The notes below the pieces were generated by a model that searched no databases, was not told the origin of the DNA, and saw only the letters and a program-made list of their open reading frames with translations. A DNA stretch of 64,000 nt, taken from Cupriavidus sp. BIS7. Lineage in GTDB: Bacteria > Pseudomonadota > Gammaproteobacteria > Burkholderiales > Burkholderiaceae. Position numbers and translations under genes: made by a program. This document shows, piece after piece, positions 36,904 through 47,676 of this stretch. The first letter of the stretch is position 1. Each line of letters starts with the position of its first letter. Location: the NCBI RefSeq assembly GCF_000292345.1, contig NZ_ALOU01000019.1:301752-365751 (forward strand). Direction: 5' to 3'.

Positions 36904-36944
36904 GCATTGCGCAATGCAAAAAGCGGTCGCCGACAAGGTACAAT
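36904..36944 (+). promoter_or_regulatory. Perfect palindrome and -10-like element upstream of purL
   Basis: GCATTGCGCAATGC at 36904-36917 is a perfect 14-bp palindrome; TACAAT at 36939-36944 matches the sigma-70 -10 hexamer at 5 of 6 positions but no good -35 lies at 17 bases. The palindrome would fall across the -35 region of such a promoter, as expected for a repressor operator. It is not an evident PurR box. Regulation of purL is inferred. Confidence 0.35.
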
Positions 36945-37030
36945 AGCGGCTTTCCGCCAGCCGGCATTCCATTCAGCAGTGTCGGCGGCCGCCTGCCCCG
37001 ACCCTCCTACGCCTCCCGACCGTAACGATC

Positions 37031-40000
37031 ATGGCGCATTTCTCGTGCTTCCCCGGCGCTTTGGCGCTTTCCGCCTTCCGCCAACAGCGTCTGCTTGCCG
37101 CTCTTCAACAAATCGACGCCGATATTGAATCGGTGCACGGCCAGTTCGTGCATTTTGTCGATTCGAACACGCCGCTGTCGGCCGAGGACCAGACCCGCAT
37201 TGCTGCGCTGCTGACCTACGGTGCGCCGTTCGCGGCCCAGACCGAGGGCGACCGCTTCGTGGTGATTCCGCGCTTCGGCACCATTTCGCCGTGGGCCAGC
37301 AAGGCTACCGACATCGCCCACAATTGCGGCCTGACCCACGTGCACCGCATCGAGCGTGGCATCGAGATCACCGTGATCTGCAAGAAGGGCCTGCTGCGCG
37401 GCCGCAAGTCGCTGGATGCCGGCACCCGTGCCGCCGTGGCGGCGCACCTGTTCGACCGCATGACCGAAACGGTGATCGGCACGCGCGAAGAGGCTGCCGG
37501 GCTGTTCCAGGAACTGCCGGCCAAGCCGCTGCTGTTCATCGATATCTCGGCGGGCCGCAGCGCGCTGGTGGACGCCAATACGGCGATGGGCCTGGCGCTG
37601 TCCGAGGACGAGATCGATTACCTGCTGGAAGCGTATGGCAAGCTCGGCCGTAACCCGACCGACGTCGAACTGATGATGTTCGCCCAGGCCAACAGCGAGC
37701 ACTGCCGCCACAAGATCTTCAACGCCACGTGGACGATCGATGGCGTGGCGCAGGACAAGTCGCTGTTCGCGATGATCCGCAATACGCACCAGCTGAACCC
37801 GCAGGGTTCGATCGTCGCGTACTCGGACAACTCGGCCGTCATGGAAGGTGATGTGGCCGAGCGCTGGTTCCCGCGTGGCGCTGATGAGAAATACGGCCGC
37901 CACGAGGCGCTGACCCACACGCTGATGAAGGTGGAGACGCACAACCACCCGACCGCGATCTCGCCGTTCGCGGGTGCCTCGACGGGCGCCGGCGGTGAAA
38001 TCCGCGACGAAGGCGCAACCGGCCGCGGCGCCAAGCCGAAGGCAGGCCTGACCGGCTTCACGGTGTCAAACCTGATGCTGCCCGACGCGATCGAAGCGTG
38101 GGAAAACGCGCGTGACGCGGCCCAGCCGGTGGACCATCGCAATCCGGATGACAAGCCCGGCGTGACCGGCAAGCCCGACCGCATTGCGTCGCCGCTGCAG
38201 ATCATGATCGACGGCCCGCTCGGCGGCGCTGCGTTCAACAACGAATTCGGCCGTGCCAACCTGGGCGGCTACTTCCGCGTCTACGAGCAGAACGTGGGCG
38301 GTACCGTGCGCGGCTATCACAAGCCGATCATGATCGCCGGCGGCATCGGCAACATCGACGGCTCGCACACGCACAAGGACCCGCTGCCGGCTGGCACGCT
38401 GCTGATCCAGCTTGGTGGCCCGGGCATGCGTATCGGCATGGGCGGCGGTGCGGCCAGCTCGATGGCGACCGGCACGAACACCGCCGATCTCGATTTCGAT
38501 TCGGTGCAACGTGGCAACCCCGAAATGGAGCGCCGCGCGCAGGAAGTCATCAACGCCTGCTGGCAGCTTGGCGACGATAACCCAATCCTGTCGATTCACG
38601 ACGTTGGCGCGGGCGGTATTTCGAATGCGTTCCCGGAACTCGTCGATGGCGCCGACCGTGGCGCGCGTTTCGACCTGCGCCAGGTGCACCTGGAAGAGTC
38701 GGGCCTGTCGCCCGCCGAGATCTGGTGCAATGAGTCGCAGGAGCGCTATGTACTGGCAATCGCGCCGAACGAACTGCCGCGCTTCCAGGCGATGTGCGAG
38801 CGCGAGCGTTCGCCGTTTGCCGTGGTGGGTATCGCCACGGAAGAGAAGCAACTCCAGCTCGTCGACGCCGATGTGGATGCCGCGCTGAAGGAACACCATG
38901 CGGTGAACATGCCGATGGACGTGCTGCTGGGCAAGCCGCCGCGCATGCATCGCGATGTAAAGCGCGTGGAGCAGGATCTGCCGGCCGTCGATGTGACCGG
39001 CATCGCGCTGGAGCAGGTCGTACGCGATGTGCTGCGTCACCCGACCGTCGCGAACAAGTCGTTCCTGATCTCGATCGGCGACCGTACCGTGGGCGGCATG
39101 AATGCGCGCGACCAGATGGTTGGCCCGTGGCAGGTGCCGGTGGCCGACGTGGCCGTGACCACGCTCGACTACAAGGGCGTGGCAGGTGAGGCGATGACGA
39201 TGGGCGAGCGCACCCCGCTGGCCGTAATCGATGCGCCTGCATCGGGCCGCATGGCAATCGGCGAGGCTCTGACCAATCTGGCCGCCGCGCCGGTCAAGGA
39301 TCTGGGCAAGGTCAAGCTGTCGGCCAACTGGATGGCGGCCTGCGGCGTGGCCGGCGAAGACGCCAAGCTCTATGACACCGTGCATGCCGTTGGCATGGAA
39401 CTGTGCCCGGCGCTTGGTATCAGCATCCCGGTCGGCAAGGATTCGCTGTCGATGCGCACCAAGTGGTCCGACGCGGATGGCGACAAGGAAGTCGTGGCGC
39501 CGGTGTCGCTGATCATCTCGGCCTTTGCTGCTGTCGATGACGTGAACCAGACGCTGACGCCCCAGCTGCGCACGGACCTTGGTGAAAGTGTGCTGATCGC
39601 AGTCGACCTGGGTCGTGCGAAGAACCGCATGGGCGGCAGCATCCTCGCGCAAGTGACCCAGCAGGTGGGCGACAGCGCGCCTGACGTCGATAGCGCCGAG
39701 GACCTCAAGAACTTCTTCAACGTGATCCAGCGCCTGAACCGTGACGGCAAGCTGCTGGCCTACCACGACCGTTCGGACGGCGGCTTCATGGCCACCGTGG
39801 CGGAAATGGCGTTTGCGGGCCACTGCGGCGTCTCGCTGAACGTGGATATGCTCGCGCTTGATCCGAACCAGGAGCAGGACTACGGCGACGCCAAGAACTG
39901 GGCGCAGCAGATTGCGGAACGCCGCAATGACCAGACGCTGCGCGCACTGTTCTCGGAAGAACTCGGTGCGGTGATCCAGGTACGCCTGGACGAGCGCGAC

Positions 40001-41077
40001 GCCGTGTTTGGCGTGCTGCGTGAGGCGGGCCTGTCGGCATGCAGCCACGTGATCGGCAAGCCGAACGCGAATGACCAGATCGAGGTCTATCGCGATGCCA
40101 AGAAGGTGTTCGGCGCGGCTCGCTCGGATCTGCAACGTACCTGGAGCGAAGTCAGCTGGCGCATCGCGCGTCTGCGCGACAACCCGGCGTGTGCCGATAG
40201 CGAATACGACCGCGTGCTGGACGCTCAGGACCCGGGTATCAGCCCGGTGCTGACGTTCGATCCGGCCGAGGACATCGCCGCGCCGTTCGTCGTCACGGGC
40301 AAGCGTCCGCGTGTGGCGATCCTGCGCGAGCAAGGCGTGAACTCGCAGATCGAAATGGCCTACAGCATGGATCTGGCTGGCTTCGATACGCACGACGTCC
40401 ACATGAGCGACCTGATCGCCGGCCGCGCCAACCTGGCCGACTTCAAGGGTTTCGTCGCGTGCGGTGGCTTCAGCTATGGCGACGTGCTGGGCGCCGGTGA
40501 AGGCTGGGCCAAGACGATCCTGTTCAACGGCCAGATGGCCGAGCAGTTCGCGGCGTTCTTCAATCGCCAGGACACGTTCGCGCTGGGCGTGTGCAACGGT
40601 TGCCAGATGATGAGCAACCTGGCCCCGATCATTCCGGGTGCCGGTGCCTGGCCGAAGTTCACGCGCAACCAGTCGGAACAGTACGAAGCGCGCTTCGTGA
40701 CCGTTGAGGTGCAGCAGTCGCCGTCGATCTTCTTCGCCGGCATGGAAGGCAGCCGCATCCCGATCGTCGTCGCCCACGGCGAAGGCTTTGCGGACTTCTC
40801 GCAGCAAGGCGATATCGCCAAGACCAACGTGGCGCTGCGCTTCGTCGACAACCATGGCGCGGCAACGCAGACGTATCCGCTGAATCCGAACGGTTCGCCG
40901 CAAGGCATTACGTCGGTGACCACCGTTGATGGCCGCTTCACCGTGCTGATGCCGCACCCGGAGCGCGTGTTCCGCACCGCGACGATGAGCTGGGCGCCGG
41001 ACGCGTGGAAGCAGATCGCCGATGGCGGCAGCCCGTGGATGCGCATGTTCCGCAATGCACGCAAGTGGGTGGGCTGA
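37031..41077 (+). CDS. purL: Phosphoribosylformylglycinamidine synthase (FGAM synthase)
   Basis: Fourth step of purine synthesis: FGAR, glutamine and ATP give FGAM. Single-chain PurL of 1348 residues, the large gamma-proteobacterial-type form. Order of landmarks: an N-terminal PurS-like domain ([17 protein letters not shown]), the linker with [14 protein letters not shown], the first synthase half with [23 protein letters not shown] metal/ATP region, GGGAASSM and [15 protein letters not shown], the second half with HDRSDGG, and the glutaminase domain beginning [16 protein letters not shown] with nucleophile Cys1188 in GVCNGCQMM and a C-terminal MPHPERVFR. The structural and catalytic halves look intact. 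The gene is followed by a strong terminator. The long minus-strand open frame across this gene is an antisense shadow. Confidence 0.98.
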   Translation: MAHFSCFPGALALSAFRQQRLLAALQQIDADIESVHGQFVHFVDSNTPLSAEDQTRIAALLTYGAPFAAQTEGDRFVVIPRFGTISPWASKATDIAHNCGLTHVHRIERGIEITVICKKGLLRGRKSLDAGTRAAVAAHLFDRMTETVIGTREEAAGLFQELPAKPLLFIDISAGRSALVDANTAMGLALSEDEIDYLLEAYGKLGRNPTDVELMMFAQANSEHCRHKIFNATWTIDGVAQDKSLFAMIRNTHQLNPQGSIVAYSDNSAVMEGDVAERWFPRGADEKYGRHEALTHTLMKVETHNHPTAISPFAGASTGAGGEIRDEGATGRGAKPKAGLTGFTVSNLMLPDAIEAWENARDAAQPVDHRNPDDKPGVTGKPDRIASPLQIMIDGPLGGAAFNNEFGRANLGGYFRVYEQNVGGTVRGYHKPIMIAGGIGNIDGSHTHKDPLPAGTLLIQLGGPGMRIGMGGGAASSMATGTNTADLDFDSVQRGNPEMERRAQEVINACWQLGDDNPILSIHDVGAGGISNAFPELVDGADRGARFDLRQVHLEESGLSPAEIWCNESQERYVLAIAPNELPRFQAMCERERSPFAVVGIATEEKQLQLVDADVDAALKEHHAVNMPMDVLLGKPPRMHRDVKRVEQDLPAVDVTGIALEQVVRDVLRHPTVANKSFLISIGDRTVGGMNARDQMVGPWQVPVADVAVTTLDYKGVAGEAMTMGERTPLAVIDAPASGRMAIGEALTNLAAAPVKDLGKVKLSANWMAACGVAGEDAKLYDTVHAVGMELCPALGISIPVGKDSLSMRTKWSDADGDKEVVAPVSLIISAFAAVDDVNQTLTPQLRTDLGESVLIAVDLGRAKNRMGGSILAQVTQQVGDSAPDVDSAEDLKNFFNVIQRLNRDGKLLAYHDRSDGGFMATVAEMAFAGHCGVSLNVDMLALDPNQEQDYGDAKNWAQQIAERRNDQTLRALFSEELGAVIQVRLDERDAVFGVLREAGLSACSHVIGKPNANDQIEVYRDAKKVFGAARSDLQRTWSEVSWRIARLRDNPACADSEYDRVLDAQDPGISPVLTFDPAEDIAAPFVVTGKRPRVAILREQGVNSQIEMAYSMDLAGFDTHDVHMSDLIAGRANLADFKGFVACGGFSYGDVLGAGEGWAKTILFNGQMAEQFAAFFNRQDTFALGVCNGCQMMSNLAPIIPGAGAWPKFTRNQSEQYEARFVTVEVQQSPSIFFAGMEGSRIPIVVAHGEGFADFSQQGDIAKTNVALRFVDNHGAATQTYPLNPNGSPQGITSVTTVDGRFTVLMPHPERVFRTATMSWAPDAWKQIADGGSPWMRMFRNARKWVG

Positions 41078-41096
41078 TACGGCTCACTTCAAAAAG

Positions 41097-41123
41097 AAAG
41101 GCGCCCGTTTTGGGCGCTTTTTT
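41097..41123 (+). terminator. Rho-independent terminator of purL
   Basis: GCGCCC at 41101-41106 pairs with GGGCGC at 41112-41117 around a 5-base loop, extended by A/T pairs, and is followed at once by six T residues (41118-41123). It begins about 20 bases after the purL stop codon. Confidence 0.88.
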
Positions 41124-41163
41124 ATTGACGACTGGTGTTGACGATTGCGAACGGCCAGACGTC

Positions 41164-41511
41164 TCAGGCCACGACCGGATTGGTAGCTGTGGCCGATGGC
41201 TCCGCTGCAGGTTCGGCAGGCTCGGCGGGCTGGGCCGTCTGCAGGCGAGCACTCCATGGCAGGTAGCGCGAATAGAGCAGGCGCATGCGATCCGACCCAG
41301 GCGGCACGGCGATTTCGCCGCGGATCTCCATGTAGGCGATGGTTGCCTGAAGCAGCTTGGATTGCGCGTAACGGTCACGCACGGGGAGGTGAGGATGCAA
41401 ACTGCGCCACCGCCCGCCAGTGCATTCGATATTGGGCATCCCCAGCGCGCAATACACGACGCCGCTGGAGAAAAGATGCCACATGTGCCAGTAACCGCTG
41501 GTCACACCCAT
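41164..41511 (-). CDS. Small protein of unknown function
   Basis: Possible 115-residue protein starting MGVTSGYWHMWHLFSSG. The first 70 residues contain a plausible folded segment with three Cys/Trp-rich patches (VYCALGMPNIECTGGRW), then a basic stretch DRMRLLYSRYLPW and a Pro/Glu/Ala tail (QPAEPAEPAAEPSA). It lies between two terminators that isolate purL and the parvulin gene, and no other gene explains this stretch. I do not recognise a family. The low proportion of shadow-like repeats and the isolated position favour a real gene, but no clear ribosome-binding site was found. Confidence 0.5.
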   Translation of the reverse strand: MGVTSGYWHMWHLFSSGVVYCALGMPNIECTGGRWRSLHPHLPVRDRYAQSKLLQATIAYMEIRGEIAVPPGSDRMRLLYSRYLPWSARLQTAQPAEPAEPAAEPSATATNPVVA

Positions 41512-41652
41512 TGTCTAGATACCCTTTGAATCCTGAGTCTTGGTTGCGCGAGGGCGCAACGCATTGGTTCAGATATTACTGAGGGCAGCGGCGTGTGGGA
41601 ACCGGCAGATCGTATCAAGATGTGCCAGCGCGCCTATCCACGCACACCAGAT

Positions 41653-41683
41653 AAAAAAACCGGCGCACAGGCGCCGGTTTTTT
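41653..41683. terminator. Bidirectional terminator after the parvulin gene
   Basis: CCGGCGC at 41660-41666 and GCGCCGG at 41671-41677 pair around the loop ACAG. A run of seven A precedes the stem (41653-41659) and six T follow it (41678-41683), so it can stop transcription on both strands. It lies 27 bases beyond the parvulin stop codon. Confidence 0.9.
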
Positions 41684-41709
41684 GTTGCAGACAGCGGACT
41701 ACCAGCAAA

Positions 41710-42504
41710 TTACTGGATCTTTGCCTTGTCCTTGAGCGACTTCATCATCGCCTGGAACTGCTCACGCTGCCAGCCCTGGTCGCCCATCAGCATTTGCTGA
41801 AGCTGAGGCTTCACTTCCTCGAACGACGGGATCTTGGCGTCGCGCGTGTCAACCAGTTCGATGATGTGCCAGCCGAATTGGGTCTTGACCGGCGTATCGG
41901 TCATCTGGCCCTTTTTCAGGTTGACCATCGCGGCCGAGAACTCGGGCACATAGCTGCTGCTGTTGGCCCAATCGAGGTCGCCGCCATTGGCTGCGGAGCC
42001 GGTGTCCTTCGACGAAGCCTTGGCCACGTCCTCGAACTTGGCGCCGGCCTTGATCTTGGCGATCAGAGCCTTGGCGTCGGCTTCCTTCTCCACGAGGATA
42101 TGGCGGACGTGGTATTCCTTGCCGTTGCCAAACTGGGTCTTGATCTTGTCGTACTGCTTGCGCAGTTCTTCATCGCTGGCACCGTGGGTCCGGACGTAGT
42201 CCTCGAACACCGCGCCGGCCAGCACGTTCAGACGTGCCTGTTCCAGTTGCTCCTGCACGTCGTCGCGCTGGATGATGCCACGCTTGTTGGCTTCCTGCAG
42301 CAGCAGTTCGCGGTCGATCAGCATGTTGCGTGCACGATCGCGCAGCTCGGGCGTTTCCGGTTGCCCGGTGCCGGCGATCAGCTTGTCCACCTTGGCCGAA
42401 GGAATCGGCTTGCCATTCACAACGGCGGCATTCTGGGCGATTGCGGGCAGGCTGCCAGCAGCAAGCACAGCCGCCAGGCTGAACGAGAGGACGGAGGTCT
42501 TCAT
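41710..42504 (-). CDS. Periplasmic parvulin-type peptidylprolyl isomerase
   Basis: Folding helper that isomerises prolyl bonds in exported proteins. 264 residues from ATG 42504: signal peptide MKTSVLSFSLAAVLAAG with cleavage at AIA-Q, an N-terminal SurA-like helical segment (VNGKPIPSAKVDKLI, LIDRELLLQEANKRG), and a single rotamase domain with YHVRHILVEKEADAKALI, GDLDWANSSSYVPEFSAA and KTQFGWHIIELVD, the typical parvulin signature. The C-terminus (PSFEEVKPQLQQML) forms a final helix. The open frame reaches 42678, but that part belongs to the bolA gene region. It follows bolA by 4 bases and is probably co-transcribed with it. Confidence 0.93.
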   Translation of the reverse strand: MKTSVLSFSLAAVLAAGSLPAIAQNAAVVNGKPIPSAKVDKLIAGTGQPETPELRDRARNMLIDRELLLQEANKRGIIQRDDVQEQLEQARLNVLAGAVFEDYVRTHGASDEELRKQYDKIKTQFGNGKEYHVRHILVEKEADAKALIAKIKAGAKFEDVAKASSKDTGSAANGGDLDWANSSSYVPEFSAAMVNLKKGQMTDTPVKTQFGWHIIELVDTRDAKIPSFEEVKPQLQQMLMGDQGWQREQFQAMMKSLKDKAKIQ

Positions 42505-42508
42505 GGGG

Positions 42509-42823
42509 TCAGGTCTGAGAGTTGCGAGTAGCGTCGCGTGATGCTTCGCGTGATTGATATTCTTGGTCGGTGTAGGCGCTGACAGCCAGCGCATGGATTT
42601 GCGAGGGGAACAGATCGCGCAGCGCATCATACACCATGCGGTGCCGCGCCACGCGAGAATGGCCTCCAAACCGCTCACTGACGATCAGGACGTTGTAGTG
42701 GCCCCCTCCGGAAGCCGCGCCGGCATGCCCGGCGTGAGCCGCGCTGTCGTCCTGAACGGCCAGGCGGGTGGGGGCGAGCGCTGCGTGCAGCAGCGCCTCG
42801 ATGGTGGCGGGATCGGCTGCCAT
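42509..42823 (-). CDS. bolA: BolA family protein
   Basis: 104-residue member of the BolA family, which in bacteria partners with monothiol glutaredoxins in iron-sulfur or stress regulation. The core GGHYNVLIVSERFGGHSRVARHRMVYDAL is typical, with the conserved His of the C-terminal helix-turn motif and LFPSQIHALAVSAYT following. There is an insertion of Gly/Ala (HAGHAGAASGGGH) before the core. It is 4 bases upstream of the parvulin gene and 49 bases downstream of yciB, all on the minus strand, so these three probably form one unit. Confidence 0.93.
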   Translation of the reverse strand: MAADPATIEALLHAALAPTRLAVQDDSAAHAGHAGAASGGGHYNVLIVSERFGGHSRVARHRMVYDALRDLFPSQIHALAVSAYTDQEYQSREASRDATRNSQT

Positions 42824-42872
42824 CCGGGTTCCTTCGAAAACGTTGAACTGGGTCCGCCTGTGCGGGGCCTGC

Positions 42873-43412
42873 TTACTCGGACGGGGTTTCCTGGATATGG
42901 CGCGAAAGCCAGATGCTCTGCACCACGATGAACACGATCATCAGGCCCATGCTGCCGAACAGCTTGAAATTGACCCAGGTGTCGGTTGAGAACTGGTACG
43001 CAACGTACAGGTTCAGCACGCCCATTGCAGCGAAGAAGCAGGCCCACGCGGCATTGAGGCGGCCCCACATCGGCTCGGGCAGTGTGACCTGCTTTTCCAT
43101 CATCGCGCGGATCAGGTTCTTGCGCCATCCGATGACCGACCCGATCAGCGTGACCGCGAACAGCCAGTACAGCACCGTCGGCTTCCATTTGATGAAGGTC
43201 TCGTTGTGCAGCAGGATCGTGGCGCCGCCGAAAACGCCGATGATCAGCAGGCTGATCCACTGCATCGGCTCGACCTTGCCGTGCCGGAAGCGCACCCACG
43301 CAATCTGGAACACCGTGGCGCCGATGGCAACGGCCGTTGCGGGGTAGATGCCGAACAGCTTGAAGGCGATGAAAAACAGGATGACCGGAAACAGGTCGAA
43401 AAGAAATTTCAT
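42873..43412 (-). CDS. yciB: Inner-membrane spanning protein YciB (septation protein A family)
   Basis: Integral membrane protein of 179 residues with five hydrophobic helices. Known from Escherichia and Shigella to affect envelope integrity and division. Conserved blocks seen: [19 protein letters not shown] at the start, [34 protein letters not shown], and the C-terminal [16 protein letters not shown]. Length is usual for the family. It is in the same orientation as bolA and msrB; 93 bases separate it from msrB. Confidence 0.95.
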   Translation of the reverse strand: MKFLFDLFPVILFFIAFKLFGIYPATAVAIGATVFQIAWVRFRHGKVEPMQWISLLIIGVFGGATILLHNETFIKWKPTVLYWLFAVTLIGSVIGWRKNLIRAMMEKQVTLPEPMWGRLNAAWACFFAAMGVLNLYVAYQFSTDTWVNFKLFGSMGLMIVFIVVQSIWLSRHIQETPSE

Positions 43413-43505
43413 GCGGACGAGGTCAGGTTGGCGGGCCGGCGTATCGGGCTGGCCCGCAGGCGATCCGCGTGGCGGATCGGTCTTGCGCCCGGTGTGCGGG
43501 TGTCG

Positions 43506-43913
43506 TCACCCGCGGTCTGCCGGATCGCGATCGTCGAATTTTAACGCAGCCGAGTTGATGCAATACCGCAGACCCGTCGGCGCGGGGCCATCCTCAAAGA
43601 CATGGCCGAGGTGGCTGCCGCATTCCTTGCAGCGGACTTCCACGCGCGTCATGCCGTGGGTATGGTCCACGTGCTCCGAGATCACTTCGCCATTGATCGG
43701 CCGGAAGTAGCTTGGCCAGCCACAGCCGGCATCGAACTTGGTGGCCGATTCGAACAGCGGCGTACCGCATCCCACGCAGTGATAGATGCCCTGGTCCCAA
43801 TGGTCCCAGTACTGACCAGTGAACGGGCGCTCGGTGGCGGCCTCGCGGGTCACGCGGTACTCGATATCGGACAACTGGTCACGCCATTCGGCTTCGGTCT
43901 TGGTGGTGGTCAT
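43506..43913 (-). CDS. msrB: Peptide-methionine (R)-S-oxide reductase
   Basis: Reduces the R-sulfoxide of methionine in proteins. 135 residues from ATG 43913. Two CxxC pairs that bind zinc (Cys46/Cys49 in HCVGC and Cys95/Cys98 in RCKEC) and the catalytic Cys118 in [10 protein letters not shown] are present, along with GWPSYF and [18 protein letters not shown] at 43923-43927 lies 9 bases before this ATG but only 3 bases before another in-frame ATG at 43919, so the inner start is preferred. A recycling Cys is not obvious. The gene ends 93 bases before yciB and begins 34 bases from the selO stop. Confidence 0.95.
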   Translation of the reverse strand: MTTTKTEAEWRDQLSDIEYRVTREAATERPFTGQYWDHWDQGIYHCVGCGTPLFESATKFDAGCGWPSYFRPINGEVISEHVDHTHGMTRVEVRCKECGSHLGHVFEDGPAPTGLRYCINSAALKFDDRDPADRG

Positions 43914-43947
43914 GGTCATTCTTCCTTGGCAGGGGCAGTTCCCTCAA

Positions 43948-45498
43948 TTACGACGAGCAGCTTACTTCCAGGCCCGATGCCCAGTCGGGTGGCAGCGCCG
44001 CATAGTGTTCCGCTTCGGGCTGCTCGTCGAAAGGCTTCGACAGCACGGCCAGCAGCCGGTCCACTTCAGAAAAATCTTTCTCGCGAGCAGCGCGGATGGC
44101 GGTTTCCGCCAGGTGGTTGCGCAATACGTACTTCGGATTCACGGCCAGCATGGCCGCGGCGCGCGCCGCATCATCGGACTGCTCGGCTTGCAGCCGGGCA
44201 CGGTACTCCGCCGCCCAGGCATCCCAGGCCGCGCGATCCAGGAACAGGTCGCGCACTGGCGCGTCTTGCGAGGCATCGTGCGACGAGATGCGGCCAAGAC
44301 TGCGCCAGAAGATCGTGTAATCCACGCGATTGGCGTGAAGCACGCGGAACAGGTTGGTCATCAGCGCTTCGTCCTGGTCGTGCTCGCTGCGCAGCCCGAG
44401 CTTGGCGCGATAGTGGCGGAAGAACGCTGCGGCGTAGCGGTCGCGGAACGGATCCAGTGCCTCGCGCGCGGCAGCCACGGCAGCTTCCTTCTCCGCCTCT
44501 GGATCGGTGGCTTCCGCATCGCGCCACAACGGTAGCAGCGCCTGTGCCAGGCAATGCAGGTTCCAGAATGCAATCTGCGGTTGCTGGCTGTAGGCGTAGC
44601 GGCCCTGCTGGTCAGAGTGGTTGCAGATGTGATTTCCGTCGAACGCATCCAGAAAGCCGAATGGACCGTAGTCGATGGTCAGCCCCAGGATCGACATGTT
44701 GTCCGTGTTCATGACCCCGTGGCAGAAACCGATGGCCTGCCAGTGAGCCACCAGGTCCGCGGTCAGCAAGGACACCTCGCGCAACAGCGCCTGGTACGGA
44801 TTGGCCGCGTCGCGGCACGCCGGGTAGAAGTTGTCGATGACGAAGTCGGCCAGTGCGCGCAGGGACGCATGGTCTTCGCGCGCGGCGAAATGCTCGAAAT
44901 GTCCGAACCGGATGAAGCTCGGCGCCAGGCGCGTGACCACCGCTGAAGTTTCGATCGATTCACGGCGCACGGGTGCATCGGAACCAATGATCGACATCGC
45001 CCGGGTGGTCGGCACGCCGAGCGAGTACATGGCTTCGGAGCACAGGTACTCGCGGATCGATGAACGCAAGACCGCGCGGCCGTCGGCCATGCGCGAATAG
45101 GGGGTCAGGCCGGCACCCTTGAGCTGGATTTCCCATGGGCCGTCCGGCATGCGTGCCTCCGCCAGCCGGATGGCGCGGCCATCGCCAAGCTGCCCGGCCC
45201 AAACGCCGAACTGATGGCCCGAGTACACGGTGGCCAGCGGATCTGCCCAGTCCGGCACGGCATTGCCGATGAAGGTGTCGATGAATGCGGGGTCCTTTGC
45301 TGCATCGCGCAGGCCCGCTTCGGTCCAGCCCAGCAGGGCCGCGGCGGCTGGTGCCACGCTGACAACGTAGGGCGATGGCAGTGGCGTCGGGGCGAGTCGC
45401 GTAAAGAAGCGCTCGCCGAGCGCGGCAATGCCAGGGCTCGTGCCGAAGGGTACGTCAAAGGGGGTTCGCGTCAGGGCGTCAGTGGCTGCGTTGGGCAT
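43948..45498 (-). CDS. selO: Protein adenylyltransferase SelO (YdiU)
   Basis: Pseudokinase-fold enzyme that transfers AMP to Ser, Thr or Tyr of target proteins; in E. coli the protein is YdiU/SelO and is linked to redox stress. 516 residues, a normal length. Family blocks visible: [71 protein letters not shown] (shown here in parts: NTDNMSILG and DYGPFGFLD) and the C-terminal [12 protein letters not shown]. Bacterial SelO lacks the selenocysteine of the human enzyme and the C-terminus here ends LEVSCSS with a Cys pattern of that region. Lies next to msrB, in keeping with a role in redox stress. Confidence 0.94.
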   Translation of the reverse strand: MPNAATDALTRTPFDVPFGTSPGIAALGERFFTRLAPTPLPSPYVVSVAPAAAALLGWTEAGLRDAAKDPAFIDTFIGNAVPDWADPLATVYSGHQFGVWAGQLGDGRAIRLAEARMPDGPWEIQLKGAGLTPYSRMADGRAVLRSSIREYLCSEAMYSLGVPTTRAMSIIGSDAPVRRESIETSAVVTRLAPSFIRFGHFEHFAAREDHASLRALADFVIDNFYPACRDAANPYQALLREVSLLTADLVAHWQAIGFCHGVMNTDNMSILGLTIDYGPFGFLDAFDGNHICNHSDQQGRYAYSQQPQIAFWNLHCLAQALLPLWRDAEATDPEAEKEAAVAAAREALDPFRDRYAAAFFRHYRAKLGLRSEHDQDEALMTNLFRVLHANRVDYTIFWRSLGRISSHDASQDAPVRDLFLDRAAWDAWAAEYRARLQAEQSDDAARAAAMLAVNPKYVLRNHLAETAIRAAREKDFSEVDRLLAVLSKPFDEQPEAEHYAALPPDWASGLEVSCSS

Positions 45499-45902
45499 CG
45501 GGGCGGCTGTCGGGTTGCTGGGCTATGCCTCTGTCAGACAGGTCTGAGATGGGTCTGCCGCATGCCCTGTTCAAGTGCGCATGCATCGAATGCATGGTGA
45601 TAGGGGAAAACGACATATTGAGGCGCATCAGGGCTCGCAGTATTGTACTTGCACCGGTTTTCCCCTGTCGGCCAAGGGTCTCCGTGGCTTCGCAGCCCAC
45701 ATGAATAGCGAAGCAAATAACGGACATCAATCCCATGCATGACAGGGCTCGCGTGTAGCGATAGACAAGGCACTGCACGCATTCAATCACATGTAAAACG
45801 TCACCGAGTTTTTTGTTTTTGCAGGGCAAGGGAACAATCGGCCAAAAATAAGCACGGTTGTTCGTTTTTCGCGCAGACCATTACAAGACTGGAGACCGCT
45901 TC
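45499..45902. other. Intergenic region between divergent selO and acyl-CoA ligase genes
   Basis: About 400 bases with lower GC than the flanks and no supported gene; one open minus-strand frame (45479-45829) has no family look and overlaps selO. TCAGACAGGTCTGA at 45534-45547 is a palindrome with 6-bp arms, 36 bases upstream of selO, so it may be an operator. Both promoters presumably lie here. A GGAGA at about 45890 serves the ligase start. Confidence 0.55.
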
Positions 45903-47528
45903 ATGGCATTGATGGGTCAAATGATGAGCGCGCCGCTGCTCATTTCCTCCATCATCAGGCACGCTGCACGCTATTACGGCAGCACCGAAATCGTCTCGCG
46001 ACGAACCGAAGGCGACCTCCATCGCTATACCTACCGAGACTGCGAACTGCGTGCGCGCAAGGTGGCGCAGGCGCTCGAGGCGCTGCGCGTGCAGCAGGGT
46101 GAGCGCGTTGGCACGCTGGCCTGGAACGGGTACCGTCACCTGGAGATCTACTACGGCGTGTCCGGCATGGGCGCCGTGTGCCATACGATCAATCCGCGCC
46201 TGTTCCCGGAACAGATTGCCTACATCGTCAACCACGCGGATGACCGCTACGTATTCTTCGACAGCACGTTCCTGCCGCTGGTGGAAGGCGTGGCGCCGCA
46301 TTGCCCCAATGTGAAGGGCTGGGTGCTGATGACCGACCGGGCCCATATGCCGGCGGAATCGAAAGTCGATCTGATCTGCTACGAGGATCTGCTCGACGCG
46401 CAGAACGGCAATTACGACTGGCCGCAGTTCGACGAAAACCTGGCATCGAGTCTTTGCTATACGTCCGGTACCACCGGAAACCCGAAGGGCGCGCTTTATT
46501 CGCATCGCTCGACGGTGCTGCACTCGTATGCTTCCGCGCTGCCCGATGCGCTCGGCTGCTCGGCGCGTGACGTGATCCTGCCGGTCGTGCCGATGTTCCA
46601 CGTCAACGCCTGGGGCCTCCCGTACTCGGTGCCGCTGGTCGGCGCCAAGCTGGTGCTCCCCGGACCGAAGCTTGATGGGGCATCGCTCTTCGAGTTGTTC
46701 GAGCAGGAGGAGGTGACGTTCTCCGCCGGCGTGCCGACCGTCTGGCTGGGCCTGCTGCAGTACGTGCAGTCGAACAAGCTCAAGTTCTCGACATTCCGCA
46801 AGACGGTGATCGGCGGCTCGGCCGCGCCTCCGGCGATGATCCGCGCGCTCGAGGCGCTGGACGTGGAGGTGATCCACGCATGGGGCATGACAGAGATGTC
46901 GCCGCTGGGCACGTCCTGCAGGCTGCTGGCGAGCCACAAGGACCTGTCCGAGGACGAGCGGCACAAGATCCTGGAAAAGCAGGGACGCGTGATCTTTGGC
47001 GTCGACATGAAGATAGTCGATGGCGAAGGCCAGGAGCTGCCGTGGGATGGCAAGGCCTTTGGCGATTTGCTGGTGCGCGGGCCGTGGGTTATCGACCACT
47101 ACTTCCGAAATGACAACAGCCCGCTCGTGGATGGCTGGTTCCCCACCGGGGACGTGGCCACGATCGACAAGGAAGGCTACATGCAGATCACGGACCGCAG
47201 CAAGGACGTGATCAAGTCCGGCGGCGAGTGGATTTCGTCGATCGACATCGAGAACGTGGCAGCCGCCCATCCGGCCGTGCACATGGCCGCATGCATCTCC
47301 GCCTATCACCCGAAATGGGACGAACGCCCGCTGCTGGTTGTCGTCAAGCGGCCCAACATGGACGTCACGCGCGAGGAACTGCTTGGGTTCTTCGAGGGCA
47401 AGGTCGCCAAGTGGTGGATTCCCGATGACGTCGCGTTCGTCAGCGAGATACCGCTGACCGCCACCGGCAAGATGCAGAAACTCAAGCTGCGCGAGCAGTT
47501 CAAGGACTACAAGCTGCCAACAGCCTGA
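45903..47528 (+). CDS. Acyl-CoA synthetase, AMP-binding, medium/long-chain (AlkK/FadD-like)
   Basis: Activates a carboxylic acid to its CoA thioester through an acyl-AMP. 541 residues from ATG 45903 (GGAGA upstream). The ATP loop [14 protein letters not shown] is at 186-199, [13 protein letters not shown] near 231, [15 protein letters not shown] near 335, then [32 protein letters not shown] and the C-terminal Lys in [12 protein letters not shown]. The sequence resembles the AlkK medium-chain group and the 3-methylmercaptopropionyl-CoA ligase group. It precedes an importer gene set by about 148 bases, so it could activate the imported acid. Exact substrate unknown. Confidence 0.92.
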   Translation: MALMGQMMSAPLLISSIIRHAARYYGSTEIVSRRTEGDLHRYTYRDCELRARKVAQALEALRVQQGERVGTLAWNGYRHLEIYYGVSGMGAVCHTINPRLFPEQIAYIVNHADDRYVFFDSTFLPLVEGVAPHCPNVKGWVLMTDRAHMPAESKVDLICYEDLLDAQNGNYDWPQFDENLASSLCYTSGTTGNPKGALYSHRSTVLHSYASALPDALGCSARDVILPVVPMFHVNAWGLPYSVPLVGAKLVLPGPKLDGASLFELFEQEEVTFSAGVPTVWLGLLQYVQSNKLKFSTFRKTVIGGSAAPPAMIRALEALDVEVIHAWGMTEMSPLGTSCRLLASHKDLSEDERHKILEKQGRVIFGVDMKIVDGEGQELPWDGKAFGDLLVRGPWVIDHYFRNDNSPLVDGWFPTGDVATIDKEGYMQITDRSKDVIKSGGEWISSIDIENVAAAHPAVHMAACISAYHPKWDERPLLVVVKRPNMDVTREELLGFFEGKVAKWWIPDDVAFVSEIPLTATGKMQKLKLREQFKDYKLPTA

Positions 47529-47676
47529 GGCCCGGCGCCCGGGAAGCTGTTCACTGACAACGCAGCAGCAGGCATTTGCGCGGATTCATCGAGGGGGATC
47601 CGCGCATCGGCGGCCGGCCACGCAAGGGGGCGCGGCCACCGCAAATCGCCAACGACAACAAGTGAAGGAGACAGGT

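Noticed and set aside
38066..40957. Minus-strand frame of 963 codons across purL
   Set aside because: It mirrors purL on the other strand; long antisense frames are common in GC-rich DNA, its product has a skewed His/Arg/Gln-rich composition with no recognisable domain, and it has no promoter or start context.
45479..45829. Minus-strand frame of 116 codons between selO and the acyl-CoA ligase
   Set aside because: Overlaps selO, has no domain and no ribosome-binding site; treated as intergenic.
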